Shown piece by piece: positions 59,851 through 64,000 of a stretch of DNA of 64,000 bases. Location of the stretch: positions 1-64,000 of the forward strand of contig JAXRKP010001344.1 in the NCBI GenBank assembly GCA_037039925.1, given 5' to 3'. Origin of the DNA: Doris montereyensis. Its lineage: Eukaryota > Mollusca > Gastropoda > Nudibranchia > Dorididae. Position 1 is the first letter of the stretch. The number at the start of each line of letters is the position of its first letter. A model generated the notes under the pieces. That model did no database searches, was not told the DNA's origin, and was given only the letters and a program-made list of their open reading frames with translations. The position numbers and the translations under genes are program-made.

Positions 59851-60060
59851 AGGCAGCAGGTTGTTATTTTCAGTCAGGGTTAACTCCTTAGTCTTTGGTC
59901 AGTCAAGAATGGCCTGCAAGGCAGCAGGTTATTTTATTTCAGGGTTAACTCCCTTAGCCTTTGGTCAGCCAAGACCTGCCTGCAAGGCAGCAGGAGACTC
60001 ATGGAGGGTGGGAGTGGGATCATTTACTCTCCGTACAGGTGCTTACCTATCCACTGCCCG
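59851..60060 (-). promoter_or_regulatory. 5'-end monomers of LINE family 1 (antisense copy)
   Basis: Three units of about 65 bases, each with 'gcaaggcagcaggtt', 'agggttaactcc' and 'agcctttggtcagccaagac', the reverse complement of the array at 3290-3560. Ends with 'aggtgcttacctatccactg', matching the reverse of 3270-3300. Confidence 0.75.
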
Positions 60061-60069
60061 GTGAACCAA

Positions 60070-60441
60070 AATCATTAATCCAATTCTGGCTTTAAACTAA
60101 TGTGTTTAATTCTGTTTTTAAATTCTGCAGTAGTATTGCTGAGTTTTATTTCTGTTGGCATTCTTATTCCATAGCCTTACTGTACTAGGGGTAAAATGAG
60201 TGCAGGTGACAATCAATGTTTGAAGATGGAACCATGTATTTTTGACAGCCTGATCTGGTTGTCTTTGAGTTAAGTTTAAGCTGATGTAATGGAATAAAGA
60301 GTTGGTCATTAATAGCTTTAAAGAAAATAATATTATTTTATTTCTGGCTCTATGTTCGTCTAAAGGTATCCATTGCAACAATTTAGATATATTCCATTTA
60401 ACAGTGACCTGGTGAGAGTGTAGGCAACAAATCCTCATCAA
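60070..60441 (-). mobile_element. LINE (CR1-like group) C-terminal fragment
   Basis: Minus-strand frame: HQVTVKWNISKLLQWIPLDE, HRARNKIILFSLKLLMTN, then LTQRQPDQAVKNTWFHLQTL and STVRLWNKNANRNK. A 'WxPLxxRR..K...LFK...' block followed by 'FxPSTVRLWNxLP' is the standard C-terminal end of many CR1/jockey-like reverse transcriptases. It stops two bases before the first exon of the coiled-coil gene. A second copy is at 33970-34240. Confidence 0.7.
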
Positions 60442-60442
60442 G

Positions 60443-60577
60443 ATGATGGAACTAAGTGAAGTGTATCAGGTGGGGGCCAGCGAGAAGGTGAAGGAGATGG
60501 AGATGGAGCTTGCACATGAGCTGACAGAGTTGCGCACAGAGCTGGAGGAAGTTGATTTACCGGCCAAGATGACAAAG
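60443..60577 (+). CDS. CCDC162-like gene, exon 1 (partial model)
   Basis: ATGATG at 60443 opens a 45-codon stretch to a donor AAG|GTAATT after 60577: MMELSEVYQVGASEKVKEME, MELAHELTELRTELEEVDLP, AKMTK. It has strong helical/heptad character (L/V/M at regular spacing, many Glu). The order of motifs over the four exons resembles what I recall of the N-terminal region of the CCDC162 coiled-coil family; this is family recall, not a search. The exon ends in phase 0, but the next exon is open only if two bases are carried in, so a micro-exon is missing or an indel is present. The upstream side is a LINE fragment, so an earlier exon may exist. Confidence 0.55.
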
Positions 60578-61080
60578 GTAATTAATTCTAATCTTTGAAA
60601 AGTGAATTGCTTAAGAGTTTTGCATGTACATTTAGCATAAAATGTTGTTCTTTTTGATAATTATTCTCTTAGTTAGATAAGATAAATTGAATCATACAGA
60701 AGAAATTCTTGCATTTCAATATTGACTGAGGTTTTCTTTCTGGGTTCCTCAGTTTCTTATCAATTTTTCCAGAATTATCCAGTCATAGATGGGAAATTAT
60801 TGACTAATAACAATTAACATTATTTAAAACATAGACAAGGAGAAATTATCAAAACAAACAAAACAACCCTCCCCGCCCCAAAAAACAAACAAACAAGAAA
60901 TGACAAGAAACCCCAAAATAAAATAAAATAGAAAACAATATTTTAAAAAAGCCTCTGGACATAAAGAGTAAAGTTAACATTCTTTTCCTTTTGAGATGAC
61001 ACCTCTAAGCTCTTGGTCAATTTTCTTTGCCTTTTGAATTATGACTTTAATTGAAGAAATTATAATTATTTGCTTTGCAG
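60578..61080 (+). other. Intron of the coiled-coil gene
   Basis: Begins GTAATT and ends TTTGCAG. A/T-rich, with 'aaaacaaacaaacaagaaat' and AAAAT microrepeats. No element recognised. It might hide a short exon that would fix the phase. Confidence 0.5.
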
Positions 61081-61153
61081 CTCTGTGCCCATTCCTGAAA
61101 ACAAAGAACATTTCTTGCAAGAGAGGAAACACGTTATTAAACGTTCACTTCAG
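61081..61153 (+). CDS. CCDC162-like gene, exon 2
   Basis: Bounded by acceptor 'atttgctttgcag' and donor CAG|GTAGAC. After one carried base it reads SVPIPENKEHFLQERKHVIK, RSLQ (24 codons), ending in phase 0. The other frames have stops. 'VPIP...FxxER..VIKRSLQ' is a distinctive block that continues smoothly into exon 3 (VSEAQPV). Confidence 0.65.
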
Positions 61154-62116
61154 GTAGACTAAAAAATAAATTAATTTCTGTCATGATATATTGGAATACA
61201 AGCATTTAAATTTATTTTTTTCAGATTGCTACATTGTAGTCTGAATGAGTTTCACTTAGCCTCTTAGATTTTGAAAGAAAAGACAAATTGAATGGGGTCA
61301 TTTCAACAGTGTGCCTATGTCCATTTTCGTGAAAAACGAGACGAAGAGATATTTCTAGGGAATAAAAGGAAATCATGCTTCCTGAAATGTGTGAAAATGA
61401 TATGATGAAAATACATCACCTTTACAGCCGTTTGAAACTTGAAATTTCCAATGCCAATAGTTCTAAAGTCCATGATTTTTGTCATTTTTCTCTGAATGAC
61501 GAAATTGTGACTTTGGGCACACTATTGCTGCTAGTTGCTATTCTCACACATGGAGAATTTTGACAGTGTAAAAGCTAACCTATGGAATGATGGCTGTAGG
61601 AAATCTTCACTGCCTTGGGTATTATACAGTGAAGGTTTTTAGTCATATTTATTGGATGAATTTGAGGGGGAGATGGGGAGAAGTGGGAGGGAGATTGAAA
61701 TGGAGAATGTGATGAAGTGGAAAAAGTTTGAGTATGCACATTTAGGAAATGACCGGAAAAAAAAAAAATAGAAATGATGAAAAGAGTGAAACACCTCAAA
61801 GAGTTTTGCTTCTAGATGCATATTATGATAACCTTATCGGCTTACACTTCGTTACTTTTGGGAGTTTCTTTTTCTGTATGAGAAATAAAAAATTTTGTGA
61901 AGGAAATTGAAAGTTGAATTCAAAGAATATATTTGGACAATTAATTCTATTTCATTGTCGATGGATTAAAAAATTTTTTTTTTCTCGTAAGTCGTTATCT
62001 TTCTTTTAACTTTTTTCTTTTTACCTGGTATTCAATATAAAATCCATGTTCTGAAATGTTTTCATAGGTCACTTTTCTAAAGCTAGCAATGTGATCACGA
62101 TATTGATTTTCTTCAG
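61154..62116 (+). other. Intron of the coiled-coil gene
   Basis: GTAGAC ... TTCTTCAG. A/T-rich. A short frame at 61375-61563 has no splice sites. No repeat family recognised. Confidence 0.6.
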
Positions 62117-62227
62117 GTGAGTGAAGCCCAGCCTGTGAGAATTCAATCCGAGGAAATGAGACAAGAGATGGACGCTGCTCAAGATAAAGAATACACCACC
62201 AGTAGTCTCCCTTTACTAGTCCACCAA
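62117..62227 (+). CDS. CCDC162-like gene, exon 3
   Basis: A 111-base, 37-codon exon, phase 0 at both ends, between acceptor 'gattttcttcag' and donor CAA|GTGAGT. It reads VSEAQPVRIQSEEMRQEMDA, AQDKEYTTSSLPLLVHQ. It joins exons 2 and 4 in phase. The helical, Glu/Gln-rich first half followed by 'YTxxSLPLLLHQ' is characteristic of the family as I recall it. Such coiled-coil proteins act as structural or scaffold components; a precise role is not evident from sequence. Confidence 0.7.
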
Positions 62228-62689
62228 GTGAGTATCCCCATCATCATAATGATTTAATGATTTTCTTAATGCTGCTAGATTGAAATAAGAAATTAGCATA
62301 TTATAATAATGATATGAAACAGTTTTAAAGGAATATTTTTTGATAATGTGTATTAACTCATTCAACCCTTGCTCATTTCTGGCTAACATTTTAATACTGG
62401 GGAAATTTGATGACCAATTTTGAAAATAATTGCTTTAAAAAAAAATGAAATCGCTCAATCACTTTTTTATTTCCTAGATACTCTACTGATAAATGTTTTT
62501 ATACATTTTTATTTATATACTGACATTTGTTATTGATTTACGTAATAAACGTAACACAAAAATAAATTATTTGACTGATTTTTGACAGGCAAACATTAGA
62601 TCTAGATTCTAGATCCGTGTAAAAAAAATGTAAACATACTCGCATATAGTAGAATTCCTATTGCTTGTTAAGTAAAGTAAAAAAGTAAA

Positions 62690-62905
62690 GTTCCTTCAAG
62701 GCCACTATGACCCATTGTACTGTACAGGTGTATACCTGGGTATTGAGTACTCCCAAGCTGGTCCTTGTACCTATGTATACCTGGGTTGAGTTAAGCGTCT
62801 TTCCCAAGGAACTCAAAGTTGGACATAGCATTGCTAGGACTCAAACCTGGGGCCTCATAATCTCAAGTCCAACAGTCTAACCGAAAGGCCATTGATGCCA
62901 TGCTA
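62690..62905 (-). repeat. SINE family B copy
   Basis: Minus-strand copy in the intron: 'agttccttcaaggccactat', 'gtacctatgtatacctgggt', 'gaactcaaagttggacatag', 'ggactcaaacctggggcctc', 'gaaaggccattgatgccatg'. Confidence 0.75.
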
Positions 62906-63177
62906 TTGCTTTTAAAACATCTTGAAATATCATGTGAAATTGAGGTCAGCCTTGTCCAAAACCAATTTTTCATATCTGCATAAAACTGAAGTTTTTCATA
63001 ATTAATTGTCTGTTAGAGACAAAGATAAAAAAACGTGTATTGTCGTCTTAACTTGAGAGTCATTCTCAGGGGTGTATCGGAGGTGTGTGTGTGTATGTTC
63101 ACTCCCCCCCCCCCCCCTCCTCCCCTCCTTGAAGTGTTTGATGGAAACCCATAATGTGAAACTTGCTTGGTTCAGTA

Positions 63178-63375
63178 AAAAGGGTAGAATACCGGCTACA
63201 CAAGCCTGTTACTCTTGACCAGATATTTATCTACCTGTAGCTGGGTACTCATTCACATTAGAGGTCAAGTGAGGAAAACAGAGTATAGTACCCATTCTAA
63301 GAATACAATGCTGTGGGAAAAAACACCCTGGGTCGGCCATGGGATTTGAACCAGAGTCACCATGGCTATAAGCTC
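63178..63375 (-). repeat. SINE family C copy
   Basis: Minus-strand copy in the intron: 'agctgggtactcattcacat', 'agaatacaatgctgtgggaa', 'gggatttgaaccagagtcac' (reverse of a B box). It is the reverse of the copy at 55805-56060. Confidence 0.75.
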
Positions 63376-63379
63376 AAAA

Positions 63380-63900
63380 TAATAATAAAATAATAAAATA
63401 CATTTCTATTGCGCTCGTCATCAATACTAGATCAACCTCTGAGCGCTTTACAGTGACATGTCATAGTACATACAAACGTAAAGAATGTCAATGAAATAAA
63501 ATATGATTTCAATACAAACAAATTATACAATTGTGTAGTGCAAACGGAAATAGAATAATGTAAATAAAAATACAAAAATAAGAATAATATCATGTGTACA
63601 AATTGAGCTATTTATTAACAATGCATGTAAAATTAGTTTGGTGGTCATGCTTAAATATAGGCGGTGTTTCAAAGACTTTATGAAGTACTTAAGGGTTTCC
63701 TTCGTTTTGGTCTCCCGAGGCAGACTGTTTCAAACTTTTGGGGCAGAGAATTCAAAAGCTCACTCACTATAGGATGTTAGACACATTCTTGGAACTTCTA
63801 AAATTGTGTCATTAGAGGAGCGCAAATGTCTTGTGGGGTCTTTCTACAAGGTTAAGAACCACTGGTATAGTCTGCAATCTGGTACAAGAGCAGGCTTGCT
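63380..63900. repeat. Probable retroelement-derived dispersed repeat
   Basis: 'aaataatacatttctattgc'-like start with 'gcgctcgtcatcaatactag', 'ctctgagcgctttacagtg', and 'tctcccgaggcagactgttt' with 'gcagagaattcaaaagctca'. Such 'gcgct...gagcgctttacag' sequence is typical of abundant non-coding 3' ends of LINE/SINE elements in marine invertebrates. No second copy is in the window, so the class is inferred. Confidence 0.4.
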
Positions 63901-63927
63901 GACTTTACATCATTCTTTTTTTTTCAG

Positions 63928-64000
63928 CACTTCACGGATCGGATTCAACAACTGGTTCTTTCCAAGCACCAACACATGCTGAGATGGAAGCGGTTCTGTG
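63928..64000 (+). CDS. CCDC162-like gene, exon 4 (cut by window end)
   Basis: Acceptor 'cattctttttttttcag' before 63928. Reads HFTDRIQQLVLSKHQHMLRW, KRFC and continues past 64000. It joins exon 3 in phase 0 to give '...PLLVHQ|HFTDRIQQLV...'. 'HMLRWKRFC' is a strongly conserved-looking block and the best single anchor for a homology search. Confidence 0.7.

Overview
This window is animal nuclear DNA rather than bacterial. Its few coding stretches are short exons with GT-AG introns, and the rest is microsatellites, minisatellites, SINEs, LINE fragments and small DNA transposons. The mix of long CT/GA and ATT arrays, scattered AGATCT hexamers, tRNA-derived SINEs with an (AAATC)n tail and a degraded TTAGGG-type array suggests a lophotrochozoan, most likely a gastropod mollusc. 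The organism is inferred, not demonstrated.

Layout. 0-3 kb: ATT and GA arrays and a 36-bp minisatellite. 3.3-6.7 kb: a decayed non-LTR retrotransposon (LINE) with tandem monomers at its 5' end. 7-10.4 kb: a 35-bp minisatellite, GA/CT arrays and SINEs. 10.8-11.85 kb: a broken exon for a glycosylated ectodomain, cut by an antisense LINE (11.85-13.1 kb). 13-24 kb: ATT arrays, 47-bp and 24-bp minisatellites, a MITE with TA target duplication (18.3 kb) and SINEs. 24.7-45.5 kb, minus strand: seven candidate exons of an unrecognised secreted/type I membrane protein (signal peptide, cysteine-bearing ectodomain, acidic juxtamembrane stretch, one membrane segment, PPxY tail). Its putative introns hold SINEs, a 3.7-kb A-rich 16-bp repeat field, a 2.6-kb inverted-repeat element, a telomere-like array and a pogo-like MITE. 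44.4-45.1 kb: a 45-bp minisatellite open on both strands. 46.9-47.7 kb: an internally deleted PIF/Harbinger element with TIRs and a 3-bp target duplication. 49.4-54.5 kb: a transposon graveyard with a LINE, an antisense LINE 3' end, an antisense Penelope-like element and a Ty3/gypsy gag-protease fragment. 55-58.2 kb: giant CT arrays. 58.7-60.06 kb: an antisense LINE with its 5' monomers. 60.4-64 kb, plus strand: four exons of a coiled-coil protein resembling CCDC162, running off the window.

Two host genes therefore seem present: the minus-strand membrane protein and the plus-strand coiled-coil gene. A third, receptor-like locus is dead. Several exons show one-base frame breaks or junction phase mismatches, one of them next to a homopolymer. 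This suggests either indel errors in the assembly or recent decay, so the gene models below are exon-level and incomplete. I found no rRNA, genuine tRNA, CRISPR array or operon.
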